A DNA stretch of 64,000 nucleotides, from assembly GCF_002723455.1 (NCBI RefSeq), contig NZ_PDUS01000001.1, forward strand, positions 68,991 to 132,990. Direction: 5' to 3'. How positions within the stretch are numbered: the first letter of the stretch is position 1; each line of letters begins with the position of its first letter. A program made the position numbers and the translations under genes. Below, one piece after another: positions 36,601 through 44,144 of this stretch. The DNA comes from Pseudoalteromonas sp. 3D05. GTDB taxonomy: Bacteria; Pseudomonadota; Gammaproteobacteria; Enterobacterales; Alteromonadaceae. The notes under the pieces were generated by a model. It saw only the letters and a list, made by a program, of their open reading frames with translations, had not been told where the DNA came from and made no database searches.

Positions 36601-36762
36601 GGCAACTAGGTGCAGCTTTAACTGGTTTATCGCATCGCTTCCTTCAACAGCTAACCCTGCTGACAATGTATACGCAAACAAAGGTGCTGCTAAAAAGCAC
36701 AACCAAAGCAGAGGCTGACGAGTGATGTAACGCAGTTCATTGATCAATAACATGTGTGACAC
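33604..36762 (-). CDS. ABC-2 permease fused to an M1-type aminopeptidase domain
   Basis: A 1052-residue fusion. The N-terminal half has two ABC-2-type membrane units (about 1-245 and 290-560), each with six helices and the shared phrase ELIAATPI or ELVAATPI. The C-terminal part (about 590-1052) is an M1-like peptidase with HETAH at 910-914, followed by QWFGHD, and Glu934 in FLVESMAKY as the third zinc ligand. The active site faces the periplasm if the usual topology holds. It overlaps the ATPase gene by 19 bp, forming one exporter. Such fusions are known in Proteobacteria and Bacteroidetes, but the substrate is not. Confidence 0.9.
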   Translation of the reverse strand: MSHMLLINELRYITRQPLLWLCFLAAPLFAYTLSAGLAVEGSDAINQLKLHLVALQMMQLALLTGALAPTIFLRDQIHNMHELVAATPITFRKRAWLRLSALVMCVFAIAFISMLVVVTQLLSNGFDWHIINLLFVNSLFMLFPNACLLSVIALWFCQKFSSALVNYVVFAVLWIGYLLLASVTGNPILAGSSIINETSYQLFIWLDPFAYTAIIASFSEPQGWIVAFNRVLILLLTSLIYFSAVASNQSNLFNKPVKNAVSKLQHVKVANASYRPAAAQSHGLAIFITFYKVALFNVLKHPITWIVLFACPVMLFNSVASSAAYAEPLSVINATTSIDAISHYAFDMQILFGCLLMVLWSWQISCYARRFNMAELIAATPIKTNTILYSQLLVLATLVITFSTMSFVGASLAQWFIDSQYDAYDHVYVLCLTSLPLMLIGWVTVCVFNICRSTLVAGAIVFVMLLLKFTPVMTYLGLTHTFWSLAWAPLQPPSEFWGYRASISSYWPYMRVWLLAGISFILLTCVFSHRGTGLDRRAVVRKDAWLIMPVLLCVGLFVQLHLRLVDEKPLTNSHKREAFKANYEKNFVDWQHKLQPQVSHLDAKIDFYPQQQFVKFDLTYTLKNRHPTAIKQILVGRAGFYKWADVKIAGASQIAFYPELNQAVYEFDVALKPRETRQLTTHFEVHQRTLWPAGGHQIITPEFSYIRAVPALPTIGYQVNYELTDTQLRAQYGLQQKARPLASTLFNEQNKRPKHYERITMSSKISTAAGYHVVTQGKQIAHQREREREIFEFKTLTEINNLPAWLTVPFTAETKKHDDVTLQVLVKKQQLIERSDAIAVNFHAMIDTLDWFKNNVVAYKPKQLSIIAAPSFGGTGYALPQIILIEDTVGFRARPSDDAGFDQRYRRAVHETAHQWFGHDIGNSVPADSAFLVESMAKYIELVVIEKRYGKAAMNALVEYETKRYKQASRMDITAQMALIDSTKNYDQYSKATIAFAKLRKEIGDEAIIKALNSVWENHAHPNSPATSMDFILTLKEQVEPQDSRLIDELIL

Positions 36763-37616
36763 CCTCTTGCTTTCAATTCATAAAAATAGCTATCTTGCAG
36801 TGTCGCTTCTGCGGGTATCGCACTTTCAGCAGGGGTCGATGTAGCATAAACACGAAATGAAGGTTTGCCGTACCGATAACTTTTGCTTAGTACAAAGCTC
36901 TCTTGTGGCAGTTCACTAGGCAGGGTGTCTAGCAGCCATACACATCCATGCAATGGCTTGATTAGAGCGGCTACTTCACCACTTTGAATTAGCTGGCCTT
37001 GGTTAATCATTGCAACAAAGTGACACTGATTTTCTATGTCTTCTACGATGTGAGTAGATAACAGCACTAAGCGTTGTTTACTAATCGTCACCAATAAATT
37101 ATTGAGACTTTCGCGCTCAGCAGGGTCAAGCCCTGCGGTTGGTTCATCTAAAATAATCAGTTTAGGAGAGCCTAACAACGCTTGTGCAATACCAAAGCGT
37201 TGTTTCATCCCACCCGAAAAATGGCTCACCTTTTTGTTTGCAAACGAAGATAAATTTAACAGTGTCAAAAGCTCATCTATTTGCTGCTTTCGATCTTTTT
37301 TATTGAGTCCCTTTAACGTTGCAATATGTTCCAGTAATGCAACACAACTCATATTTGGATAAACGCCAAATTGTTGTGGTAAATAGCCCAGTTGTTTGCG
37401 CATCTGTTCGGGATGTTGCAGCACATTTAAGCCATCAAAATTTACCTGACCATTATCCACACTTTGCAAACACGCTAGGGTGCGCATTAAACTTGATTTA
37501 CCCGCCCCATTTGGTCCAAGTAAACCAACCATGCCAGCAGGCAAATGAACCGACACATCATTTAAAGCGTGCGTGCCATCTGGGTATTTTTTATTTAAAT
37601 TTGTAAGTGTCAGCAT
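36744..37616 (-). CDS. ABC transporter ATP-binding protein
   Basis: A 290-residue ATPase with Walker A GLLGPNGAGKSS (about 32), signature SHFSGGMKQRFGIAQ (about 133), Walker B LIILDEPTAGLDP and the switch His in LLSTHIVED. The C-terminal 70 residues are a family-specific extension. The gene overlaps the permease-peptidase gene and is divergent from the LytS/LytT pair, which may control it. It provides the energy for the ABC-2 permease. Confidence 0.92.
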   Translation of the reverse strand: MLTLTNLNKKYPDGTHALNDVSVHLPAGMVGLLGPNGAGKSSLMRTLACLQSVDNGQVNFDGLNVLQHPEQMRKQLGYLPQQFGVYPNMSCVALLEHIATLKGLNKKDRKQQIDELLTLLNLSSFANKKVSHFSGGMKQRFGIAQALLGSPKLIILDEPTAGLDPAERESLNNLLVTISKQRLVLLSTHIVEDIENQCHFVAMINQGQLIQSGEVAALIKPLHGCVWLLDTLPSELPQESFVLSKSYRYGKPSFRVYATSTPAESAIPAEATLQDSYFYELKARGCHTCY

Positions 37617-37842
37617 CTATTGCGTTCCTTAATTGACGAATAGTCACATTAAGCAACACCTTCCAGATCAGGTAGCAAGTAATGATCAAAGCCTATAACT
37701 AAGGGATAAGAGTAACGATTGGCTGCTCATCATTAAAAACCTTACTTTCATCATTATTTGTGGTTTTTTAGCAACGTAAAGATGTGTTAATAATGTTTAA
37801 AGGGTAAAGTAGTGTGAAGTAAAAATTATATTTAGGTGAAAT

Positions 37843-39342
37843 GTGCAGGTGGTTATTTCCTTTTTATCACAACGGATTAAGGTAAAATATGTCATTGCCT
37901 TATTGCCGTTATTGGCTGCCATTTTACTTGAAGCCCATATTCGCTTTCTATCGTTAAGGCTCAGCTCAACACCGCTTTACTTACAAATAAACCTGCAACT
38001 TCTTTTAGTATGCCTGCCTTTTTTAATCGCCCATGCAATCGCATTTCAACAGCCATTAAGACTAGCCTTAATGAGCTGGCTGTTAGGTTTTATTGCTTAC
38101 CCTATCTTGATATACGCGCTCGGTGTGCTGCTTCCACAATTTGCTCATTGGCACTATCTTGCCCCACAAGGCTGGGCCTTATGTACGGCAGCAAGCCTAA
38201 CATGGCTGATATCTCAACGTGTTGCCACTCAGCCTTCACTCATTAGCAGACGACTAAGTTCATTAATATCATTGGATAATGTAGTGTTACTCACTCTTTT
38301 GGGCTGGTGTTTTCTAATGGCTGGGGTACTTAATACACATGAAGACCCACTATTAAATCAACCATTTGATTTAATTTTTGACCCAAGTAAAATCGTCTCG
38401 CAGTTTGGTCAATTTATCACTTATTTTTGGCAACTAGGCGTTTATACTGCAATTGTTTACGGGTTATATTTATTTAACCGATACTTTCTCATTCGCCACT
38501 TGCTTGCTGTTCACGGCGTATTTTTGTTTGTAGCCGTTTGCGTTATTGTAATGCTGGTATTAACACCTTTGTTGATAGCTGCCGTTCTATCGTTACCCAT
38601 TAATGACTTACCCCACGGCGTTGCTAACCTCACACCAAGTGGTGATCAAAATATTTTTAGTAAGTTTAATTATCAGTTTATGCTGCTTTTTCTTGTTATA
38701 AGTACCCCGATTATTTTGGCGTTTGAGCGTCAACAGCAACACAGCAAGTTAAATGAAGTCGCTAAACAGCAAACTCAAACCGAACTAAAATTACTCCAAC
38801 AACAAGTTAACCCTCATTTTTTATTTAATACATTAAATAATTTATATGCACTTACGCTGACAAAATCAGAACAAGCCCCACAGTTAGTGCTACATTTAGC
38901 AGACTTACTACGCTACACAGTGTATGAAGGGCAAAAGTCATCCGTGCCACTAGAAAAAGAGCTAGACTACCTTAAGAATTTTATTGAATTACAAAAAATA
39001 AGAAGTGCGAATAAGTGTAAGTTTAACCTTGTTTGGCCGCACAATTGTGACGACCTCAAAATCACACCGCTGCTGTTGATTATTATTGTTGAAAATGCCA
39101 TAAAACATGGGGTTGAGCCCGCGAGCGACAAAACACACGTATCAATTGAAATAACAATCAATGACAATGTTTTAACGCTTTATTGCACCAACCCAATACC
39201 CGCTCGAGTAGTAAAAAAAGAACATGGGATGGGGCTCGTTAATTTACAAAAAAGACTACAACTTTTATACCCTAATAAACATTCACTAATAACCCGTGAG
39301 CAGGATGCAATGTGGCAGACAATACTGACCTTGGAGCTGTAA
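37843..39342 (+). CDS. LytS-type sensor histidine kinase
   Basis: A 499-residue membrane kinase with about six to eight helices in residues 15-290, then a cytoplasmic coiled stretch, the His_kinase motif QQQVNPHFLFNTLNNLYAL (phospho-acceptor His in NPHF) and an HATPase domain with IIVENAIKHG and GMGLVNLQKRL. It starts with GTG at 37843, a few bases after AGGTG. The response-regulator gene follows two bases after its stop. The sensed signal is unknown. Confidence 0.88.
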   Translation: MQVVISFLSQRIKVKYVIALLPLLAAILLEAHIRFLSLRLSSTPLYLQINLQLLLVCLPFLIAHAIAFQQPLRLALMSWLLGFIAYPILIYALGVLLPQFAHWHYLAPQGWALCTAASLTWLISQRVATQPSLISRRLSSLISLDNVVLLTLLGWCFLMAGVLNTHEDPLLNQPFDLIFDPSKIVSQFGQFITYFWQLGVYTAIVYGLYLFNRYFLIRHLLAVHGVFLFVAVCVIVMLVLTPLLIAAVLSLPINDLPHGVANLTPSGDQNIFSKFNYQFMLLFLVISTPIILAFERQQQHSKLNEVAKQQTQTELKLLQQQVNPHFLFNTLNNLYALTLTKSEQAPQLVLHLADLLRYTVYEGQKSSVPLEKELDYLKNFIELQKIRSANKCKFNLVWPHNCDDLKITPLLLIIIVENAIKHGVEPASDKTHVSIEITINDNVLTLYCTNPIPARVVKKEHGMGLVNLQKRLQLLYPNKHSLITREQDAMWQTILTLEL

Positions 39343-39344
39343 AA

Positions 39345-40016
39345 ATGATAAAAGCCATCATTGTTGATGACGAGCCATTGGCGCACCAAGTGCTACTGCA
39401 TCATTTAACAGCACACCCCAATATAAATGTGGTAGGCCAATACTATAGCGCTAAGGACGCCTTATGTGTGCTTGCCAAACCAGGCATTGATTTAGTGTTT
39501 CTTGACATTAATATGCCAGAGTTAACAGGGCTAGAGCTATTAAAGGCGCTCGCTAACCCGCCGCAAGTAACTATTAATAGTGCCTATCAAGAGTATGCTT
39601 TAGCTGGCTTTGATTTAAATGTTACAGACTACTTGCTCAAACCCGTTTCAGCGCCAAGGCTAAAGCAAGCTCTCAGCAAAGTGTGTCAACGTGCACTACC
39701 TCTAGAGCACCAGTCCAAAGATATAACGCTTAAAGTAGACCGAGAAAAGCGAAAATTCGCGTTAGACACCATTGAATATATTGAAGCTTACGGTAATTAT
39801 GTAAAGTTACATCAAGCTGACTCTTTTACCCTTGCCACAACAACGCTTAAGCAACTGAATGAACAACTAGCAGGTACATTTATACAAATTCATAAGTCGT
39901 ATTTAATTAATAAAAACAAAGTGACTGCGGTTAATCATGAGTATGTTGAACTAACTACGGGGGCTGTTGTTAAAATTGGCAAATCATATAAAGAGCTCTC
40001 TCGCACCCTACTTTAA
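39345..40016 (+). CDS. LytTR-family response regulator
   Basis: About 223 residues. Receiver domain (1-118) with phospho-acceptor Asp54 in VFLDINMPELTG and acidic pair DD at 8-9, then a LytTR DNA-binding domain (about 125-222, IEYIEAYGNYVKLH, FIQIHKSYLINKNKV). ATG at 39345 is two bases after the kinase stop. Its stop overlaps the stop of the converging GDSL gene. The divergent ABC transporter is the obvious candidate target. Confidence 0.9.
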   Translation: MIKAIIVDDEPLAHQVLLHHLTAHPNINVVGQYYSAKDALCVLAKPGIDLVFLDINMPELTGLELLKALANPPQVTINSAYQEYALAGFDLNVTDYLLKPVSAPRLKQALSKVCQRALPLEHQSKDITLKVDREKRKFALDTIEYIEAYGNYVKLHQADSFTLATTTLKQLNEQLAGTFIQIHKSYLINKNKVTAVNHEYVELTTGAVVKIGKSYKELSRTLL

Positions 40017-40612
40017 ACTATAGGGTGTAACTGCTTTGCAAGGCAAACATGCTCCTTATACGGCCAATGTACCCCCTCACTTTCACAAGCAGCAATAAGT
40101 GAAAAGCCATCGATAAACACACATGCGTGGCGATCAGCGACGGCTTTAAATTCAATAGATAATTGTTCAGCTTTTTTACTTGCACCTGCGTAAATGCTTT
40201 TATAACTTCCCACTTCATGAACCTTGGGCGGGCTTATAATGATTATCTTTGGTATTGTTTTACAATGATAAAAGGCTTTAATGGCTAAAATCAACTCCTC
40301 AAGCACTTTGCTAATATCGATAGCAGACAGTGCAATACGGGCTTTTAAATCATTAGTACCGAGTTGAATAATAACAACATCAACGGTGTGCACTTCAAGG
40401 TAAGGTTTTAAATACTTTACGCCTGATTTATCACCGCTAAATGGCGGGTGGTTCACCAAGGTACGATTAGGCTGCCCAGCTTCAATAACGAGGTGCTCTG
40501 TACCCAACAGCTCTGCCAATATGCCCGGCCAGCGTTCATGCGCAGGCAGCCGCTTTCCATCAACGGGTGATGTACCAAAGGTATTGGAGTCGCCAAAACA
40601 AAGAATATTCAT
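40013..40612 (-). CDS. SGNH/GDSL-family hydrolase
   Basis: A 199-residue hydrolase. Block I is at the start (LCFGDSNTFG), block III is IQLGTNDL and the final catalytic His would be in EGVHWPY. It resembles small arylesterase/lysophospholipase-type proteins that remove acyl or acetyl groups. There is no signal peptide, so it is cytoplasmic. Its start lies two bases after the stop of the DsrE-like gene upstream on the same strand, indicating an operon. Confidence 0.85.
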   Translation of the reverse strand: MNILCFGDSNTFGTSPVDGKRLPAHERWPGILAELLGTEHLVIEAGQPNRTLVNHPPFSGDKSGVKYLKPYLEVHTVDVVIIQLGTNDLKARIALSAIDISKVLEELILAIKAFYHCKTIPKIIIISPPKVHEVGSYKSIYAGASKKAEQLSIEFKAVADRHACVFIDGFSLIAACESEGVHWPYKEHVCLAKQLHPIV

Positions 40613-40614
40613 GT

Positions 40615-41139
40615 TTAAAATGGGTTCAGCGTATAGCCTTTTTGCTGTAACTGGGCGTGGGCGGTCATTGCTGAAAGCGCCATTTTCACTCCAGGAATGA
40701 GTTGCTCAGCCGCCACTTTCATATGGGTTGCCGACTGCCCACAAACATATACCTGCGTGTTATTAGCAAGTAGCTGTTTAATTAAAGATTCGGTTTTATT
40801 ATCTTTGTTAAAACGCGCTTTATAAACGCTGTTTTCAAGCACATCAACACTGGCGCCACCGTGTACCACTAATGCAAGCTGAATGTTTTCTGGTTTTACT
40901 CCGTGAGCCACATGCATATTGATAAAGCGCGCTAGCGAATTAATATGATTATTTTGCGCGCCCTTTTCAGCACCCTCACCTACATCAAAGGCAATTTTAA
41001 ACTGCGCTTGGCTCAAATCTGACACATGGCTTGGCACATTATAAAAATAACCATAGTCTTTAATGACAGGCGCAGGCTCTGCTGCCAAATTACTGAAGCT
41101 AGCTAAAAGCAGGCTGAAGCCTAAAAGTGATGTTTTCAT
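40615..41139 (-). CDS. Periplasmic DsrE/DsrF-like protein
   Basis: A 174-residue protein with signal peptide (about 1-20, LLGFSLLLASFSNLAAE). The body has the DsrE-like fold features: FKIAFDVGEGAE, LALVVHGGASVDVL and VYVCGQSATHMKV, the last with the single conserved Cys. Members bind or relay sulfur, or act in thiol chemistry; an exact role is not known. It is the first of a two-gene operon with the GDSL hydrolase. Confidence 0.8.
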   Translation of the reverse strand: MKTSLLGFSLLLASFSNLAAEPAPVIKDYGYFYNVPSHVSDLSQAQFKIAFDVGEGAEKGAQNNHINSLARFINMHVAHGVKPENIQLALVVHGGASVDVLENSVYKARFNKDNKTESLIKQLLANNTQVYVCGQSATHMKVAAEQLIPGVKMALSAMTAHAQLQQKGYTLNPF

Positions 41140-41190
41140 AAGTGACCCTTTTATTTTTGGTTTAGCCTACCCTAACGCTATTTAAAGTAA

Positions 41191-41655
41191 TTAACTAGCC
41201 TGAACATGCGAATGCGCTTTAAACGTCATCCCTAAATAATTAAATGTATGTTTAAACATATCCAAAAATGCGTCAGGTGCAGAAGGTGATGCTGCATTAG
41301 ACAAAATAGAAAACTGTTTTTGGCGTAAGGTTCTTAGCTTAGGTTTTAGCGTTTCATCATCCATGTAATCGGTAATTCTATCCATAAACGCTTTCATTTG
41401 TGGCGTGGTGTTATACCAATAAATAGGTGACGCAATTACCCAATGCTCAAAGGTAAGTAACTGTTCAAACAATGTATAAAAGTCATCTTCTGGGTAGTTT
41501 TTGTCATAACGATAAGGCGTGATAACAAAGTCATCGATGCAAAAGCCTTGCCCGCCTTCCTTAGCTATATAATTGTTGACTTGTGTACTGGTGTTACCTG
41601 ATTTACGCGCACTTGAAAAAATTATGGCTGTGGTATTCGTTGATTTTTCTTGCAT
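41191..41655 (-). CDS. NAD(P)H-dependent FMN reductase-like flavoprotein, likely SoxR target
   Basis: About 154 residues of flavodoxin fold. AIIFSSARKSGNTSTQ is the phosphate-binding loop, and WVIASPIYWYNTTPQMKAFM is the second flavin-contact stretch. AGGAG lies seven bases before the ATG at 41655, making it the preferred start; GTG 41664 and ATG 41661 are too close to it. It is divergent from soxR, with a SoxR box placed exactly within this gene's promoter, so it probably responds to redox-cycling agents. Confidence 0.85.
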   Translation of the reverse strand: MQEKSTNTTAIIFSSARKSGNTSTQVNNYIAKEGGQGFCIDDFVITPYRYDKNYPEDDFYTLFEQLLTFEHWVIASPIYWYNTTPQMKAFMDRITDYMDDETLKPKLRTLRQKQFSILSNAASPSAPDAFLDMFKHTFNYLGMTFKAHSHVQAS

Positions 41656-41686
41656 TTGCATCACTCCTTTTTTTATGATGGAGCAA

Positions 41687-41717
41687 AGCTTAAAACCTCA
41701 AGTTAAGTTAAGGTCAA
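41687..41717 (-). promoter_or_regulatory. SoxR-type promoter with box for the flavoprotein gene
   Basis: On the reverse strand, a -35 TTGACC (41717-41712) and a -10 TAAGCT (41692-41687) are separated by 19 bp. The spacer contains CCTCAAGTTAAGTTAAGG (41696-41713, forward strand), very close to the known SoxR site CCTCAAGTTAACTTGAGG. The over-long 19-bp spacing is the hallmark of promoters switched on by MerR-family proteins. Confidence 0.88.
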
Positions 41718-41756
41718 TAAGCAATAACCATATTTTTGCAAACAGGACGCATACCG

Positions 41757-42221
41757 ATGACCGTACAACAAAAAAAGCTCACCGAAGCTAACTTAACAGT
41801 GGGCTATGTTGCCAAACGCAGTGGTGTAAAAGTGTCAACGCTACACTTTTACGAAACCAAAGGACTGATACGCAGCTGGCGCAACAACGGCAATCAACGC
41901 CGCTACAAACCAGATGTACTGCGCCGCATTGCGGTTATAAAAGCAGCTCAAGCCATGGGGATAACACTGGAAGAAGTAAAACAGACGCTTGCCACATTAC
42001 CCGACGAGCGCACGCCTACAAAAAAAGACTGGTCAGCACTGTCTAAACAATGGCAAACGCAACTTGATGAACGCATTGCGTTTATGCAGCGCCTACGCGA
42101 ACGCGTTGATGGCTGCATTGGCTGTGGCTGTTTATCGATGGAAAAATGCCCTATTTATAATAAAGACGACTACCTAGGTGAAAACCAAAGTGGTGCGGTG
42201 CTATTAGAAAAAAACACATAG
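41757..42221 (+). CDS. soxR: Redox-sensing MerR-family regulator SoxR
   Basis: About 154 residues. The winged helix starts LTVGYVAKRSGVKVSTLHFY, followed by a dimer helix and the [2Fe-2S] cluster ligands Cys120, Cys123, Cys125 and Cys131 in GCIGCGCLSMEKCPIYN, at nearly the same places as in E. coli SoxR. ATG at 41757 is chosen since AGGA lies nine bases before it. Outside enterics SoxR usually controls small redox genes directly rather than soxS, and the divergent flavoprotein gene fits this. Confidence 0.95.
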   Translation: MTVQQKKLTEANLTVGYVAKRSGVKVSTLHFYETKGLIRSWRNNGNQRRYKPDVLRRIAVIKAAQAMGITLEEVKQTLATLPDERTPTKKDWSALSKQWQTQLDERIAFMQRLRERVDGCIGCGCLSMEKCPIYNKDDYLGENQSGAVLLEKNT

Positions 42222-42400
42222 AAAATAGAGTAATGCGTGGCAGCAGGTATAAAAAACACGCTCACTAAAACCTAAAAAACTTAATGTTCTTAGGTGCGAG
42301 GATAAAATTAAATGATGTAAAACAACATAGGCTGTTGTTAATTTATACAAATTAACGTACTCTACCGCGCTCAAAAAGGAAGCTCATAATAAGGACATTT

Positions 42401-43039
42401 ATGGAACCCACTGATGAAGCAGTGAATAAACCAAATGAATCAGCAAGCAAGCCCAAATTAGTTCAAGCACTGAAAACTGTTGATAATAAAGAATTAAAAA
42501 GTACGGGATTTTGGTTAAACCAAGCCTTTTTAGTGCTTTCAACTATTTTTGGCGTTTACCTTGCCGCGCAAAGTGGTTTGCAACAAGCGCTTAAGTTCGA
42601 CACTTTTAGCAAAATGGAAGACAATTTCTACCTACGCACCTCGCTATTCGATGAAGTTAAAGATAATGCAATAAATATACGTGCTTACGCCGAGCGCCTA
42701 GCTAAAAGCCCATCCAGTTCAGAGATGCAATACCACAAGCCAACACTCGAGAAATACATTTGGCAAACAATGCAATATTCGCCAACCACGCTCGAAACTC
42801 CTAGCGTATTTTTAACACAAGTACGCCGTTTTTATAGTCGCGCCAATTTTGTCATTGAAGCAGCCCTCAAACGCCAGATGTCTGCACGTCAAGCATCAAT
42901 CGAACTCATTAAAATAGCAGATATGATTGAACTACAAACTTTACCAAAGCTTCAGCAAAGCGCATTAAAATTACAACAACAACTAAAACAAAACGACATT
43001 ATTATTGGCGCACTCAAGGAGACTGATAATGCCAAGTAA
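42401..43039 (+). CDS. Membrane-anchored protein of unknown function
   Basis: A 212-residue protein with one clear membrane segment (about 38-62, FWLNQAFLVLSTIFGVYLAA) after a polar N-terminal region, then a mostly helical domain rich in Gln and Leu (QALKFDTFSKMEDNFYLRTS, LQQQLKQND). I do not recognise the family. It overlaps the start of the zinc-ribbon rhomboid gene by 11 bp, with that gene's ribosome site (AAGGAG) inside it, so the two are co-expressed and may act together as regulator and protease or as substrate and protease. Confidence 0.75.
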   Translation: MEPTDEAVNKPNESASKPKLVQALKTVDNKELKSTGFWLNQAFLVLSTIFGVYLAAQSGLQQALKFDTFSKMEDNFYLRTSLFDEVKDNAINIRAYAERLAKSPSSSEMQYHKPTLEKYIWQTMQYSPTTLETPSVFLTQVRRFYSRANFVIEAALKRQMSARQASIELIKIADMIELQTLPKLQQSALKLQQQLKQNDIIIGALKETDNAK

Positions 43040-44114
43040 AGCTTGCCCTCACTGTAAAGATATAGCTTTAGAAACAACCTATTACCAAGGTGAAGAGATA
43101 GATCTTTGCCGAAAATGTGGTGGTTTATGGTTTGAAAAAAACGAAGTAAATCGCATGATTACAGAAATAAATGATGGGCCAATAGGTGAAAAATATGAAA
43201 CTCATTTTGGCCAGTCATTGGGTATCTCACAATTAGATTGCCCCGATTGCAAAAAAAACCTTGAGCGCTTTCACTTACTTGAAGATTTTCATACAGAAAT
43301 TGATGTATGCCGCCATTGTGACGGTAGTTGGATTGAAAAAGATCAATTAGAAAGTGTAGAAAATAGCCCTAAACTAAAAGCAAGTTTAGACGAGTTGAAT
43401 AAAAAAATAAGCTGGAAAACATATCTTTTCCAGTTTCTAACGCAAATGCCGGTTGAATATAACCTAAAGCCAAAACAAACACCGTGGGTTACACGTGGCT
43501 TAATCGTGATTAATGCAATCATTTTTGCATTGTACTTTTTTAATAGCGACACCTTTATGGCTACACTCGACATGTTTGCTATGAACCCCAGTAAAATTTC
43601 ACAGGGTGAACATTTATGGACGGTGATCACCTGTGTTTTCTTGCATGGCTCCATCATGCACTTAGTCGGAAATATGTACTTCCTTTATATAATTGGCGAT
43701 AACCTTGAAGATGTTCTAGGTCATAAAAAGTTTTTAATGTGGTATATGATATGCGGTTTAGCAGCGTCGTTTGCCAGCTTTGCCGTTCACCCAAACTCAA
43801 CGATACCAAGCGTTGGTGCAAGTGGTGCGATAGCTGGGTTATTTGGCATGTATTTAATGTGGTTTAGGCATGCAAGTTTAACGTTTATGATCATTATTTA
43901 TCAAAAGAAACTCTCAGCAGTTTGGTTCTTTGTGATTTGGTTAGGTATTAACATATTTGGTATGTTATCAGCACCAGATGGTGTTGATTATGGAGCCCAT
44001 TTGGGTGGTTTTATTGCAGGTTTAATCATCGGTTACTTACTTAAAACCAAAATTAATCAAAAAAACCCAATCATTCGGTTGCTAAACCAACCTGAAGCTC
44101 AGTTAAAACGCTAA
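43029..44114 (+). CDS. Rhomboid protease with two N-terminal zinc ribbons
   Basis: About 361 residues. Two TFIIB-type zinc ribbons occupy the N-terminus (Cys6, 9, 27, 30 and Cys71, 74, 94, 97), each with the phrase DLCRKCGGLWFEK or DVCRHCDGSWIEK. A six- or seven-helix rhomboid domain follows (about 155-340), with HGSIMHLVGNMYFLY, catalytic Ser265 (GASGAIAG) and His324 (YGAHLGG). ATG at 43029 is preceded by AAGGAG. It cuts membrane-bound substrates within the bilayer. The zinc ribbons, presumably cytoplasmic, may bind a partner. Confidence 0.92.
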   Translation: MPSKACPHCKDIALETTYYQGEEIDLCRKCGGLWFEKNEVNRMITEINDGPIGEKYETHFGQSLGISQLDCPDCKKNLERFHLLEDFHTEIDVCRHCDGSWIEKDQLESVENSPKLKASLDELNKKISWKTYLFQFLTQMPVEYNLKPKQTPWVTRGLIVINAIIFALYFFNSDTFMATLDMFAMNPSKISQGEHLWTVITCVFLHGSIMHLVGNMYFLYIIGDNLEDVLGHKKFLMWYMICGLAASFASFAVHPNSTIPSVGASGAIAGLFGMYLMWFRHASLTFMIIIYQKKLSAVWFFVIWLGINIFGMLSAPDGVDYGAHLGGFIAGLIIGYLLKTKINQKNPIIRLLNQPEAQLKR

Positions 44115-44120
44115 TGGATA

Positions 44121-44141
44121 TAGCCTTCATCATGAAGGCTA
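44121..44141. terminator. Hairpin between converging genes
   Basis: Palindromic TAGCCTTCAT and ATGAAGGCTA around a single base, in the 30-bp gap between the rhomboid and alcohol dehydrogenase genes. It has only a short T run. Confidence 0.6.
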
Positions 44142-44144
44142 CTT

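Noticed and set aside
42401..43039. Possible chemoreceptor or secretion subunit
   Set aside because: Only one membrane helix and Gln-rich helices are visible, with no recognisable signature of either class.
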